A DNA stretch of 43,977 nt from Planctomycetota bacterium (GTDB lineage Bacteria > Planctomycetota > UBA8108 > UBA1146), in NCBI GenBank assembly GCA_012960845.1, contig DUAN01000032.1, forward strand, positions 1-43,977, in the 5' to 3' direction. A model generated the notes under the pieces. That model saw nothing but the letters and a program-made list of their open reading frames with translations. It was not told where the DNA came from and made no database searches. The position numbers and the translations under genes are program-made. Positions within the stretch are counted from its first letter, which is position 1. The number at the start of each line of letters is the position of its first letter. Below, piece by piece: positions 25,935-34,787 of the stretch.

Positions 25935-27623
25935 TCACCGAGGAGGCGAGAACTCGGTACTGATCAGCGACTCCTGGCCCTGTATCCAGTGATGATAACT
26001 ACCCGTCTGGAGTCGTCGGGTTTCTACCTTGCCGTCGGGCCACAGAACCGAAACATCCCCTTCAGTGCAACCTTCGGGAAGGGCGAAGAGTAGCCGTGGA
26101 TCATGGCTGGCGAGATAGGAACTCTGTACTCGATGTTCTCTCATCCATTTCCGGCCCCCAGCGCTGACGGTGATTCGCGCACCGATGGCATCTCGGTTCG
26201 ACTGGTCCGAAGATCCTTCGAGGCGCAAGCCCAGTACGGCTGCGGATCCTGCGGCGGTAGATCGAAGAAGTTGAGGATTCGAGTTCCATCGAGTGATGAT
26301 CAAATCGTCATCTCCGTCGTTGTCGAGGTCTCCCCTGAGCAAAGATCTACCGACGGTGGGATCTACATGTGCAGAGTATGGTGTCAATTTGAACCCGTTA
26401 CCGTCTCCCAGAAACAATTGATCCGGCTGGGCAAAGTGGGAGGCACCTTGGCGAATCTCCCCGATGCCTTCGATGATGTGACCATTGGTCACGAAGATGT
26501 CGAGGTGGCCATCGAGGTTGGCGTCGAGCGCCTGAATCCCGAAACCCACATGAGGGAGTGAAGCGGGGCCTAACCCGTTGGCAAAGCTGGTTTCCATGAA
26601 CATGCCATCCCCGTCATTTCGGTAACAGGAATTGGACTGGGCTTCCAGGTTGGTCACGAGAATCTCTTCATCGCCATCGCCGTCGAGATCGGCAGCGTCG
26701 ACTCCCATTCCCGCTTCCGCCTTGGCGCCTTCTCCGTAAGCACAACCAGCGAGCAGTGCCTCCTCGAGAAAGAAGATCCGCCCCTGTTCCTTCCATTGAT
26801 TGATCAGCAAGAAGTTGGCTTCTCCGTCATTGGCCACGTAAAGGTCGGGGTCGCCGTCGGGTTCGATATCGATGCTGATGATTCCCAACGCCTTGGCCGG
26901 GTGGTTATTCAACCCACTACTGGAACTGACATCCGAGAAGTTCCCGGTTCCGTCATTGAGCAGTAGCAGGCACGGAGCCGCAGCGAAGTTGGAAGGCGCG
27001 CAATAGACCTCCTGGTCCCCACGAGTACATGGGACAAAGGTGCTGGCGTCGAAATCCAGGTAGGAACCGATGAAAAGATCGAGGTCGCCGTCGCCTTCGA
27101 TGTCGACCAGTACTGCTGCACTGGAGAAGGAGTCGCCGGTGATACCCCGGCTCAGAGATTGCTCAGAGAATCGTCCCTTTCCATCATTGATGTAGAGTTG
27201 GTCGGGCCCGTCGTTGGCGACGAAAATATCCGGATCTCCATCGTTATCGATGTCACCGATGGCGAGCCCCATCCCCGCTTCCGATCCGACAATTCCTGAA
27301 TCGGATCCTGCGGCGACAAAAGTACCATCGACCTGAAGAAACAACTGATCTCGCGGTGCTTCCTCTTCCGGCTCCAGTTTCGCTGGCGAGCCGTTGACCA
27401 GGAACAGGTCGAGATCGCCATCGCCATCGGCATCGAGCAAGCCTGCACCTGATCCAACGATTTCACCGATGTATCGTGCGCCGCGGGCTCCCGAATCGTG
27501 GATGAACGGAATCGAGTTCTGTTCGATCTGGAACAGTTCAGAAGCGACTTGCGGATCCTCGACGGAGGGGTCAAAGGTGCAGCCACAGATGAAGAGTAGC
27601 GGGATCAGGCTCAGCGGTCTCAT
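25935..27623 (-). CDS. CRTAC1-family lipoprotein with FG-GAP repeats and ASPIC/UnbV domain
   Basis: A 562-residue exported protein. The signal peptide ends in a lipobox (LFICGC). The body is a seven-bladed-type FG-GAP repeat region with many calcium-binding loops of the form DxDGDGDLD (for example DADGDGDLDLF, DIDNDGDPDIF, DANLDGHLDIF). The end holds an ASPIC/UnbV domain (REHRVQSSYLASHDPR, then VSVLWPDGKVETR). Such proteins are common in Planctomycetota and are thought to bind ligands or the cell surface. The start overlaps the stop of the TPR gene (ATGA), a pairing often seen for this family. Confidence 0.92.
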   Translation of the reverse strand: MRPLSLIPLLFICGCTFDPSVEDPQVASELFQIEQNSIPFIHDSGARGARYIGEIVGSGAGLLDADGDGDLDLFLVNGSPAKLEPEEEAPRDQLFLQVDGTFVAAGSDSGIVGSEAGMGLAIGDIDNDGDPDIFVANDGPDQLYINDGKGRFSEQSLSRGITGDSFSSAAVLVDIEGDGDLDLFIGSYLDFDASTFVPCTRGDQEVYCAPSNFAAAPCLLLLNDGTGNFSDVSSSSGLNNHPAKALGIISIDIEPDGDPDLYVANDGEANFLLINQWKEQGRIFFLEEALLAGCAYGEGAKAEAGMGVDAADLDGDGDEEILVTNLEAQSNSCYRNDGDGMFMETSFANGLGPASLPHVGFGIQALDANLDGHLDIFVTNGHIIEGIGEIRQGASHFAQPDQLFLGDGNGFKLTPYSAHVDPTVGRSLLRGDLDNDGDDDLIITRWNSNPQLLRSTAAGSAAVLGLRLEGSSDQSNRDAIGARITVSAGGRKWMREHRVQSSYLASHDPRLLFALPEGCTEGDVSVLWPDGKVETRRLQTGSYHHWIQGQESLISTEFSPPR

Positions 27624-28933
27624 CGTGGTTCCGGCTTCTCGAGGAGGTCTTGCAGTATCGAGTTACTCGGGTGATCGGGCGAGGCAGCGAGACGTCTGGT
27701 GAGTTGTTGCCTCGCCTGATCGATTCGCCCCAGATCGAGCAGGGCACGGATGATCTGTTCCTGTCTTTCAAGCCCCTTCGCTCGAGTCAGATCGGGTGCC
27801 GGTTTTTCTTCGATGAGCGAGATCTGCTGGCGGATCTTACGGTAACGATCGAGTACCGTTCGAGCCTCTTGCTCCTCGCCTGATCGACGCAGTGATCCAG
27901 CCAGAGATTGCAACGAAGCCAGATCATCTGGTTGTGTCTCGATGGCACGCTTCAACTCGACAATAGCCTCGGCATGGTTCCCCTGGTGCGCGTGTATCTG
28001 GCCGAGGACGCGAGCGGTGATCGCACGGGAGATGCGAGTTTGGCCCGACTGGGCCCGGGCTTTTTCGGCGTAGTTTCGCGCTCTCGAGTGGTCACCGAGG
28101 CGATACAGGTTGGCACACATCTCGACATTCAGGGCCAGGTGATCGGGTGCGATCAATGCCGCCTGTTCGAGCACCGCTTGTGCGAGCTGCGGCTGGTTCG
28201 TATTCAGATGCACCTTGAATAGCACCAGTGAGAGTTGAACGGTGCCGGGTGATCGGGGAGGTAGGCCAGCGATCGTGGTTTCCAGCAGTTGTTGTGCGGC
28301 AGCAGGGCGATCCAATTTCTGCAAGGCGAGTGCCAGCAAGTGCACCACATCGACATCGCCAGGGCGGATGTTGTGAGCTTTCTGAAACGAATCGAGAGCC
28401 TCTTCGTCGAGTCCCAGCACCCGTGCAGATTCGCCCAGAACCCTCAGAGCGAGTGGATTGTTGGGCTCCATTTTGACCGCTTTTCGAGCGCGGTGAAGTG
28501 CTACCGAGTGCGCATCACGCCGACTGGCGCAGATCGCCAACGATTGCAAGATGCGAGTCTCATTTCTGTCGGGGGCGACTCTCAGGAATCCCAGGAAAGA
28601 CTGTTCTGCTTCGGCATAGGCTTGTTTTGCTGCGGGTGCTCCCACCAGTTTTTCTGCTGCCGAGAAGCTGGCCTTGCCGAGCAGTAGCAGCGCATCCGCT
28701 TGCTTCGGATTCGATTTCAAGATGGTGCGACAGATCCTGGCGGTAGCAGCAAAGTTGCCTCGACGTAGATTCAACTCTGCTTCACGGATTGAGACGTCAT
28801 CATCGCGGCGAGTGGTGTCCTGCCCAGGGCTGGTGCAGAAAAGTGCGGACTCGGGTGAGAGCGAGCTGGCACTACTGGCAAGGAGCCATGCGGATAGCAG
28901 CAAGATCTGGGTCAATACGCCTCCCGACGCCAT
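27620..28933 (-). CDS. Exported tetratricopeptide-repeat protein
   Basis: A 437-residue protein with an N-terminal signal peptide (about 1-25) and about nine TPR units between residues 45 and 385 (for example ALRVLGESARVLGLDEEALDSFQKAHNIRPGD). TPRs form a superhelix for protein binding; no enzyme domain is seen. It is translationally coupled to the CRTAC1 lipoprotein and the two probably act together in the periplasm. I chose the ATG at 28933 because it begins directly before the signal peptide. A GTG at 28978 would add 15 residues; neither has a good ribosome-binding site. Confidence 0.85.
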   Translation of the reverse strand: MASGGVLTQILLLSAWLLASSASSLSPESALFCTSPGQDTTRRDDDVSIREAELNLRRGNFAATARICRTILKSNPKQADALLLLGKASFSAAEKLVGAPAAKQAYAEAEQSFLGFLRVAPDRNETRILQSLAICASRRDAHSVALHRARKAVKMEPNNPLALRVLGESARVLGLDEEALDSFQKAHNIRPGDVDVVHLLALALQKLDRPAAAQQLLETTIAGLPPRSPGTVQLSLVLFKVHLNTNQPQLAQAVLEQAALIAPDHLALNVEMCANLYRLGDHSRARNYAEKARAQSGQTRISRAITARVLGQIHAHQGNHAEAIVELKRAIETQPDDLASLQSLAGSLRRSGEEQEARTVLDRYRKIRQQISLIEEKPAPDLTRAKGLERQEQIIRALLDLGRIDQARQQLTRRLAASPDHPSNSILQDLLEKPEPR

Positions 28934-29027
28934 GGGAATCGTGGCGGTGCGATTCCTCGTGAGGATGCTGCAATACACCTAATGCTTCGTCAAGATTGGA
29001 GTGGTTCGAGTGCTGCCGGAAATGACA

Positions 29028-29060
29028 GGGGGAACGGCAAGTGTCACTTGCCGTTCCCCC
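29028..29060 (-). terminator. 33-bp perfect palindromic hairpin after the amidohydrolase operon
   Basis: The arms 29028-29043 and 29045-29060 are perfect 16-bp inverted repeats around a single central base. It lies 28 bases beyond the stop of the minus-strand amidohydrolase gene and upstream of the TPR gene. In RNA it would form a very stable hairpin, but no U-run follows (TGTCATTTCC). Transcript-end function is the simplest reading; a protein-binding palindrome is an alternative. Confidence 0.65.
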
Positions 29061-29088
29061 GCTGGGCATTCTCCACTGTTGGAACTCG

Positions 29089-30501
29089 TTAGAAGGAGCG
29101 CCGTTCCGCCTTGCGGCGAATCTTTTCTGCATACTTGTCTCGCAGTTGAGTGTGGCGACTGGTCAGGTCGACGGAGCGTCCATCGATCCACATCGCCTCG
29201 ACCTGGGTCGGGATCTCCAGCGGATCGCCATCGGTGATGATCATGGTCGCCGACTTTCCTCGAGCCAGTGATCCGTACCGATCTGCGACACCGAAAATGC
29301 GTGCCGGCGCCAGGGTGATCGACTCCAGCGCCTTCTCCGGAGAGAGACCGTATGCAGCGGCAGTTGCGGCGTGATACGGCAGGTTTCTCACGTTGGAAGT
29401 ATCGAAGGCACCGATGCAGAAATCGACTCCTGCAGCAGCCAGTTTCGCTGGACCGGTGAACGGATCGTCATAGGCATCATCCCTGCTGGAGGGAAGACGG
29501 TGCACTGGACCGTACACCACCGGAACCTGGTACTCCGCCAGGAATGAAGCGACACGAGGGGCTTCCCTTCCGCCGACGATCACCGGGCGCAACTTTGCTC
29601 CGAGGGCCCATTCCACCGCAGCACGGATCTCTCTGGCACCTTCGGCGTGGATGTATACCGGGCAAGTACCCTCGATGGCAGGTCGTAACGCCTCCAGTCG
29701 AAGATCGGGTGCGGAGCCGTCAAAGATCTCATGATCGGCCGAACGGCTCTGGCAGTAGAGTTTCGCCTGATCAAACAGCTCGGTAATCTTGGCGATCTTG
29801 GCGGCTGAATTATTGGAACGACGAGAAGAGCGGGTCTCTTCAGCGCGAGGATCCACTTCGCCGGCGCGATCATGTGAGTGCCCGTGGGCGTGGGCATCCT
29901 CCTGCTCGAAGAAGCGTCGTCTGCCACCTTGAGATGGCCACTGGATCTCGAGACCCAGATAGGATTCCACTGCGAGGTCTTCCCAGGACCAGCCGTCGAG
30001 TCGCAGCAATACCGATTGTCCCGAGATCAAACCACCACCGGGTCGGGTTGCAGCGAGGGCGATCCCGTTGGCGCGTGCCACTGGAATGTGCTCGCTGTCG
30101 GGGTTGACCGAACTGGCAGCACGAGCATTTGGATTCAGGTCTCCCGTCTCGCGCTGGTCATTGGTCGCTCGGACCGAGGAGATCTCGATCAAGCCGAGAC
30201 TGGTCGCCGAAGCGATCAGCCCTGGATAGACGTGCTTGCCGTGGGCCTGGATCACTTGACAGTCGGTCGGAAGCGGAATCCCGCGACCGATTCCCGTGAT
30301 GCGTCCGCGACTGAAGACGATGGTGCCATCTTCGACGATCGGTCCATCGACTGGATGGATGGTGGCGCCGACGATGGCGATGGTGCCATTTTGCATCGGT
30401 CCAGGAATCGGATCGGAACCAAAGGTCGAGTCAGATCCACTCAAGAGGAACCAGCACGAGAAAAACACTGCGACGATGGATAGCTTATGGAACCAGTTCA
30501 T
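29089..30501 (-). CDS. Secreted amidohydrolase-like protein lacking the HxH metal motif
   Basis: A 470-residue exported protein of the amidohydrolase superfamily (imidazolonepropionase-like). The signal peptide is about 1-28. The N-terminal beta region (AIVGATIHPVDGPIVEDGTIVF) and the C-terminal ALESITLAPARIFGVADRYGSLARGK are typical. At the place where metal-dependent members read PGLIDxHxH, this one reads PGLIASATSLGL, so the first metal ligands are gone. A His-rich loop (HAHGHSHD, about 203-212) has been inserted. The protein may be a non-catalytic partner of the larger protein encoded upstream, with which it overlaps by ATGA and has GGAGGG before its start. Confidence 0.85.
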   Translation of the reverse strand: MNWFHKLSIVAVFFSCWFLLSGSDSTFGSDPIPGPMQNGTIAIVGATIHPVDGPIVEDGTIVFSRGRITGIGRGIPLPTDCQVIQAHGKHVYPGLIASATSLGLIEISSVRATNDQRETGDLNPNARAASSVNPDSEHIPVARANGIALAATRPGGGLISGQSVLLRLDGWSWEDLAVESYLGLEIQWPSQGGRRRFFEQEDAHAHGHSHDRAGEVDPRAEETRSSRRSNNSAAKIAKITELFDQAKLYCQSRSADHEIFDGSAPDLRLEALRPAIEGTCPVYIHAEGAREIRAAVEWALGAKLRPVIVGGREAPRVASFLAEYQVPVVYGPVHRLPSSRDDAYDDPFTGPAKLAAAGVDFCIGAFDTSNVRNLPYHAATAAAYGLSPEKALESITLAPARIFGVADRYGSLARGKSATMIITDGDPLEIPTQVEAMWIDGRSVDLTSRHTQLRDKYAEKIRRKAERRSF

Positions 30502-33500
30502 CGGCTTCCCTCCTCTCCCTCGGCCGGGTCTTTTTCGGGAGTGGCCGCCCCCATCTTGGATTCTAGAAGTATCGAGATCAGTTCTTCTCGACGAGTCTTG
30601 TCACGAGTACGCATCGCCAGATCCTCATCGCGGTCGAAGTACCTGTGCCCTTCGATCCAGGTCTGCAGGCACATCGAATAGCCCGACAGTGGATCGCCGG
30701 ACCAGATGACGAAGTCGCCATCTTTGCCCGGCTCGAGGGAGCCGACTCGATCATCGAGATGTAACTGGAATGCGGGATTGATGGTCACGAACTTGAGTGC
30801 TTCTTCCGGCGGAACGTTGCCGTACTTGACCGCCTTCGCCGCCTCGAGATTGAGGCGTCTGGCCAGTTCGTCAGAATCGGAGTTGAAGGAAACATTGACC
30901 CCGGCACGGCGCATCAGTGCTCCGTTGTAAGGGATCGCATCGTAAACCTCGAACTTGTAGGCCCACCAGTCACTGAAGGTGGAACCTGAAGCACCATGGC
31001 GAGCCATCTCGGGAGCCACCTTGTAGCCCTCGAGAATGTGCTGGAAGGTGCCGATGCGGAATCCGAAATCCTCGGCGACACGCATCAACATGAGGATTTC
31101 GTCTTGTCGGTAGGAGTGGCAGTGGATCCAACGATCTCCTTCGAGGATCTCGACCAGGGTGTCGAGTTCCAGATCTCTCCTCGGAGGCAACATCGTCGAG
31201 CGATCGGCAGTTTCCCACGCGCGCCATGCATCTCTGTATTCGGTGGCGGCATGGAACGAATCGCGGATCAACTGTTCGACACCCATCCGGGTCTGGGGAT
31301 AGCGTCCGGTCGCCTCGTTGCCCCAGTTCGATTGCTTGACGTTTTCACCGAGGGCGAACTTGATCATCTTCGGTGCATTGTCGATCTTCATCTCCTGCGA
31401 AGAGGAGCCCCAGCGCCACTTCACCAGCGCGCTCTGGCCGCCGATGGGGTTGGCACTGCCGTGTAGCAGTTGTGCTGTGGTGACTCCGCCGGCCAGCTGG
31501 CGGTAGATGTTGATGTCTTCGCAGTCGACCGCGTCACCGATCCGGACCTCGGCGGTAACCGCCTGGGTGCCCTCGTTGACACCCCCGCGGATGGCCGTGT
31601 GGGAGTGGGGATCGATCAAGCCCGGTGTGACATGAAGACCGGTTCCGTCGATGACGTGAGCACCCTTGGTGGCGCTCAGGTTTTGTCCGACCTCGACCAC
31701 CTTGCCGCCGATCACCAGCAGATCGGCCTGCTCGAGGATCCCATCGGGCCCGCAGGTCCAGATGGTGGCGTCGGTGATGAGGACTGCTGCCGGTGCGTAG
31801 GGTCCTTCAGTGGTGCCGTAGGCGCCCATCGGCATGGCGATGTCGCGATCGATCGATCCCTCGAAGTGGGAAGAGTCGATCTTGCCGCCACGACGTGAAG
31901 GACGATCGCCGGAAGCCGTGGCTCCGGGCCAACGCCCGCCACCTTGTCCACGACGACCTGCGCCCCTGCGACCTCCCGCTCCGCGGCGACCGCCACGGCC
32001 TACCTGAGCATCTTCATCGGAGGCATCTGTGGCCTGATCCGAGGATTCTGGTGTCTCTGTTTTTTCTTCCACATCGCCAGTGCGAGTCGCAACGAACGAG
32101 TACTCGGGGTATCCGGCGCTCGCCACGTTGCCGCGAATCTTGCCATCGGTGCCGACGGTGCCGCCGAAGCGGGCATAGCCCTCTTCTCCGAAGGGTCCTC
32201 CCGAGAAGGTGATCCCCACTTCATTTCCCTCGTAGTGGAAGCGAGAGGGACTGAGAGTCTTTTCCTGGTACTGGACGGTGATCTTGGGAGACTTGGTCGA
32301 GCCGGTCAGGGTGAAACCCAGTTCCATCTCTCCTTCATCGGTGGCCACGGCGACTTGCCACTGGCCTCGGATGTCGGCGGGAGGAGCGGCCTGGTTCTCG
32401 TGACGAGTTCCATCGATCCACACCTCGGTGCAACTCTTACCGCTCTCGAAGGGCTGACCGTCCCACACCGCCAGCATCGCGGTCTTGCCGACGGCGACGC
32501 GACCAAACCGATCCTCGACTCCGATCAGGCGAGCCGGCTCGGTGGTTACCGCTGCCAGGGCTACATCTGCCGGTAGCCCCCGTTCGATGGCGGTCGCCAC
32601 CCGGGAAGCAAAGTTGGAGGGAGAATCGAGTCCGCGGGTGGTGAAGGTGAAGGGAACACCCGCGCGACGAAGACGCTCGGGGTTTTCCGGTGCCGACGCC
32701 CACAGTTCGAGGGTTCGGAGGGTGATCCCGGTGTCGCCGCCGACGCCATCGACGGTCGGCGTGTCGGGGAAGTTGACCGGCAAGATGAAGGGCGACCCGG
32801 TGGCTGCGACCTGTTCGAGTTGCTGGTACTCGAGGCCGTTACCCTGGAACCAGGTGTTGATCTTGAACTCTTCGAGGACTTCGGTGAGAGCCAGCGTTTC
32901 GAGGACGTCACGAGTACGAAATGCCAGTGGCACCGTACCGTCGAGCACCGGAAACAGTGCCTCCAGAGACAGATCGGATTCGGGTCGGGGAAGATGATCG
33001 GGGTGAGCACGGTGAGCGTTCCACGCCTCGCGATACCAGGTGGCATCGAGCAAGGTCTGGCGTACCAGTGCAATCGCTCCCATCCGAGACGCCGGATATC
33101 CGCCGCCTCTACCCCAGCCGCCGGTTTGCAGCCCTGCGCTGATGGCGATCTGATCCTCGATCAGCGCCCTCCGGTCGGGACCTCCGACGAGGCGGGTGAA
33201 GGCGGTTGAACCGGAGAAGACACCCTGGCCGGGAGAGACCAGTGCATTGGTGAATCCGGCGCTACGGAATCCAGATGCGACCGCCGGATCGATGACCAGG
33301 CCCTCGGAAGTCTGGTACTCCGGATGGACCTTGCGATTCCAGTTGCGTCCAGCGCGGGAGGCATCTGCAGATTCTTCGATCTCGATCCGGAGATCCATGT
33401 CGATGAAGCCGGCGGTGATGACATGCCCGCTCCGATCCCAGGTGCGCGCATTGGCGGGGACCTGGACATCGGTTCCGACGGCGGTGATGACACCATCCTC

Positions 33501-33683
33501 GATGAGAATGGTGGCCGATGGGATCAACTCGCCCGGTTCGGTGATCACATCTGCACCGATGATGGCGTGTATTTCCGGGGTGCGTCGCACGATCCCCTCG
33601 CGGGGTTCTGTTTGCGCCTGCAGCCCCTGGGAAATCCAGCAGAAGATCAATACCAGGGATAGAAACTGGAGTCCTCGAATCAT
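30498..33683 (-). CDS. Large secreted protein with two amidohydrolase modules
   Basis: A 1061-residue exported protein. After a signal peptide (about 1-23) comes a first amidohydrolase module (about 35-430) in which the metal motif is replaced (AGFIDMDLRIEIEE). A beta-rich spacer (about 430-540) and a Gly/Arg-rich linker (about 556-600, GRGGRRGAGGRRGAGRRG) follow. The second module (about 625-1050) keeps PGLIDPHSHTA with His near 692 and 694, WIHCHSYR and a later FNSDSDE with the candidate metal Asp. The second module could be an active cyclic-amide hydrolase or peptidase; the first looks structural. It is the first gene of a two-gene operon with another degenerate homologue. The AAGGA before the ATG is about 10 bases away. 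Confidence 0.88.
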   Translation of the reverse strand: MIRGLQFLSLVLIFCWISQGLQAQTEPREGIVRRTPEIHAIIGADVITEPGELIPSATILIEDGVITAVGTDVQVPANARTWDRSGHVITAGFIDMDLRIEIEESADASRAGRNWNRKVHPEYQTSEGLVIDPAVASGFRSAGFTNALVSPGQGVFSGSTAFTRLVGGPDRRALIEDQIAISAGLQTGGWGRGGGYPASRMGAIALVRQTLLDATWYREAWNAHRAHPDHLPRPESDLSLEALFPVLDGTVPLAFRTRDVLETLALTEVLEEFKINTWFQGNGLEYQQLEQVAATGSPFILPVNFPDTPTVDGVGGDTGITLRTLELWASAPENPERLRRAGVPFTFTTRGLDSPSNFASRVATAIERGLPADVALAAVTTEPARLIGVEDRFGRVAVGKTAMLAVWDGQPFESGKSCTEVWIDGTRHENQAAPPADIRGQWQVAVATDEGEMELGFTLTGSTKSPKITVQYQEKTLSPSRFHYEGNEVGITFSGGPFGEEGYARFGGTVGTDGKIRGNVASAGYPEYSFVATRTGDVEEKTETPESSDQATDASDEDAQVGRGGRRGAGGRRGAGRRGQGGGRWPGATASGDRPSRRGGKIDSSHFEGSIDRDIAMPMGAYGTTEGPYAPAAVLITDATIWTCGPDGILEQADLLVIGGKVVEVGQNLSATKGAHVIDGTGLHVTPGLIDPHSHTAIRGGVNEGTQAVTAEVRIGDAVDCEDINIYRQLAGGVTTAQLLHGSANPIGGQSALVKWRWGSSSQEMKIDNAPKMIKFALGENVKQSNWGNEATGRYPQTRMGVEQLIRDSFHAATEYRDAWRAWETADRSTMLPPRRDLELDTLVEILEGDRWIHCHSYRQDEILMLMRVAEDFGFRIGTFQHILEGYKVAPEMARHGASGSTFSDWWAYKFEVYDAIPYNGALMRRAGVNVSFNSDSDELARRLNLEAAKAVKYGNVPPEEALKFVTINPAFQLHLDDRVGSLEPGKDGDFVIWSGDPLSGYSMCLQTWIEGHRYFDRDEDLAMRTRDKTRREELISILLESKMGAATPEKDPAEGEEGSR

Positions 33684-33768
33684 GAGGAAACATCCTTCCT
33701 GAAGAGTGAAGTGGACCGTGGATCTTACACGAATTCCGCGGTCAGATCAGTTCTCAACTGGCAGGACG

Positions 33769-33792
33769 GCATTCTCGGAGGGCCGAGAATGC
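33769..33792 (-). terminator. 10-bp perfect hairpin between cupredoxin gene and amidohydrolase operon
   Basis: GCATTCTCGG (33769-33778) and CCGAGAATGC (33783-33792) are perfect inverted repeats around a 4-base loop. It lies 57 bases after the cupredoxin stop on the minus strand. No U-tract follows, so it is a terminator-like or stabilising hairpin rather than a canonical intrinsic terminator. Confidence 0.55.
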
Positions 33793-33848
33793 TCTGGAGG
33801 TGGGAGTCGGGTGGAGCGAGAAGGAAGACAATACCGAGGGAATCGGCT

Positions 33849-34781
33849 TCAGGGGTGGCACTGAAGCGTATCTGCCGTCCGGTCCGGTCCCTCTGCCGGA
33901 AATGGCGCCGCCGGAGCCGCCGTCGCGGAGAAGAGATAACCCAGCAGCGAGACCGCGTCTGCGATGTCGACCTGTCCATCGTCACTGACATCGAGGGCGT
34001 CGAGGCAGCTGGGAGTCGCAGCCCCCTGGAACAGAAATCCGAGGCTATATATCGCATCTCCGATGTCCAGTGCGCCATTGCGATCGGAGTCTCCGCGGAT
34101 GAAGCGATCCTGAACGATCACCTGTCCGACCATGCCGAAATCGACGTGAGGAATGCAGTAGTAGGGTAACTCCATGGCACTGTCGAAGGTGTACTCGAAG
34201 ATCGGATTGAGGTCGGAAGACTCCTCGTCGAACAGGGCCCCCGGTTCCTCGATGGTGCCAGGATCACCGCCCGGCATGCCACTGGTCACCGTGTGTAACA
34301 TCTCCATCGGCTCATGAACCCAGCGAACCCGGTCTCCCTCGAAGATCTCGATGATCTGTGGCAGGTAGGAGTTGTCGACCACCCCGACCTCGAAGGTCAA
34401 GGTGTCGTCGAGGATGGTGATGGAGCCGATCTGCGCAGGATTGTTTTCATCGAAGAAACCGACGGTGATCCCCATCTGGGTGAAGGTGTGAGTGAAAGTG
34501 GGATTCTGGACATCGATGGTCGCGCTGAAGATGGCTCCCGGCTGGTCGGGGGTCCCTGGCGCACCACCGGGGAAGCCGCTGCTGAGTTGATGGTTTCCGG
34601 CCACCCAGCTCCAGGTGACGGAATCCCCCGCCTCGATGGTCAGGCTGGTGGGGATGAAGGCGGAGTTGAAGAAGTTGATCTGGTGATCTTCAGCCCGTGC
34701 GTTGTCGCAGAGAAGACTGCTGCAGAGCAGTCCACCGCAGGCGAAGGTGATGAAGATCGAGAGTTTCAGCATCGGGTTCAT
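33849..34781 (-). CDS. Exported two-domain cupredoxin with C-terminal dockerin-like repeats
   Basis: A 310-residue secreted protein. The signal peptide (about 1-30) is followed by two plastocyanin-like domains. The second has a full type 1 copper set: His163 (EMLHTV), then Cys209, His212 and Met217 in YCIPHVDFGM. The first has a matching His near 64 (GNHQLSSG) but no Cys (VGFFDENNPAQ), so it has probably lost copper. The C-terminus (about 232-310) holds two EF-hand-like dockerin repeats (RGDSDRNGALDIGDAI, DVSDDGQVDIADAV). It should carry electrons or bind copper outside the cell and attach through the dockerin-like part. The start lies 6 bases after the DUF1501 stop, with no good ribosome-binding site, suggesting coupling. 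Confidence 0.87.
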   Translation of the reverse strand: MNPMLKLSIFITFACGGLLCSSLLCDNARAEDHQINFFNSAFIPTSLTIEAGDSVTWSWVAGNHQLSSGFPGGAPGTPDQPGAIFSATIDVQNPTFTHTFTQMGITVGFFDENNPAQIGSITILDDTLTFEVGVVDNSYLPQIIEIFEGDRVRWVHEPMEMLHTVTSGMPGGDPGTIEEPGALFDEESSDLNPIFEYTFDSAMELPYYCIPHVDFGMVGQVIVQDRFIRGDSDRNGALDIGDAIYSLGFLFQGAATPSCLDALDVSDDGQVDIADAVSLLGYLFSATAAPAAPFPAEGPDRTADTLQCHP

Positions 34782-34787
34782 GACGGA

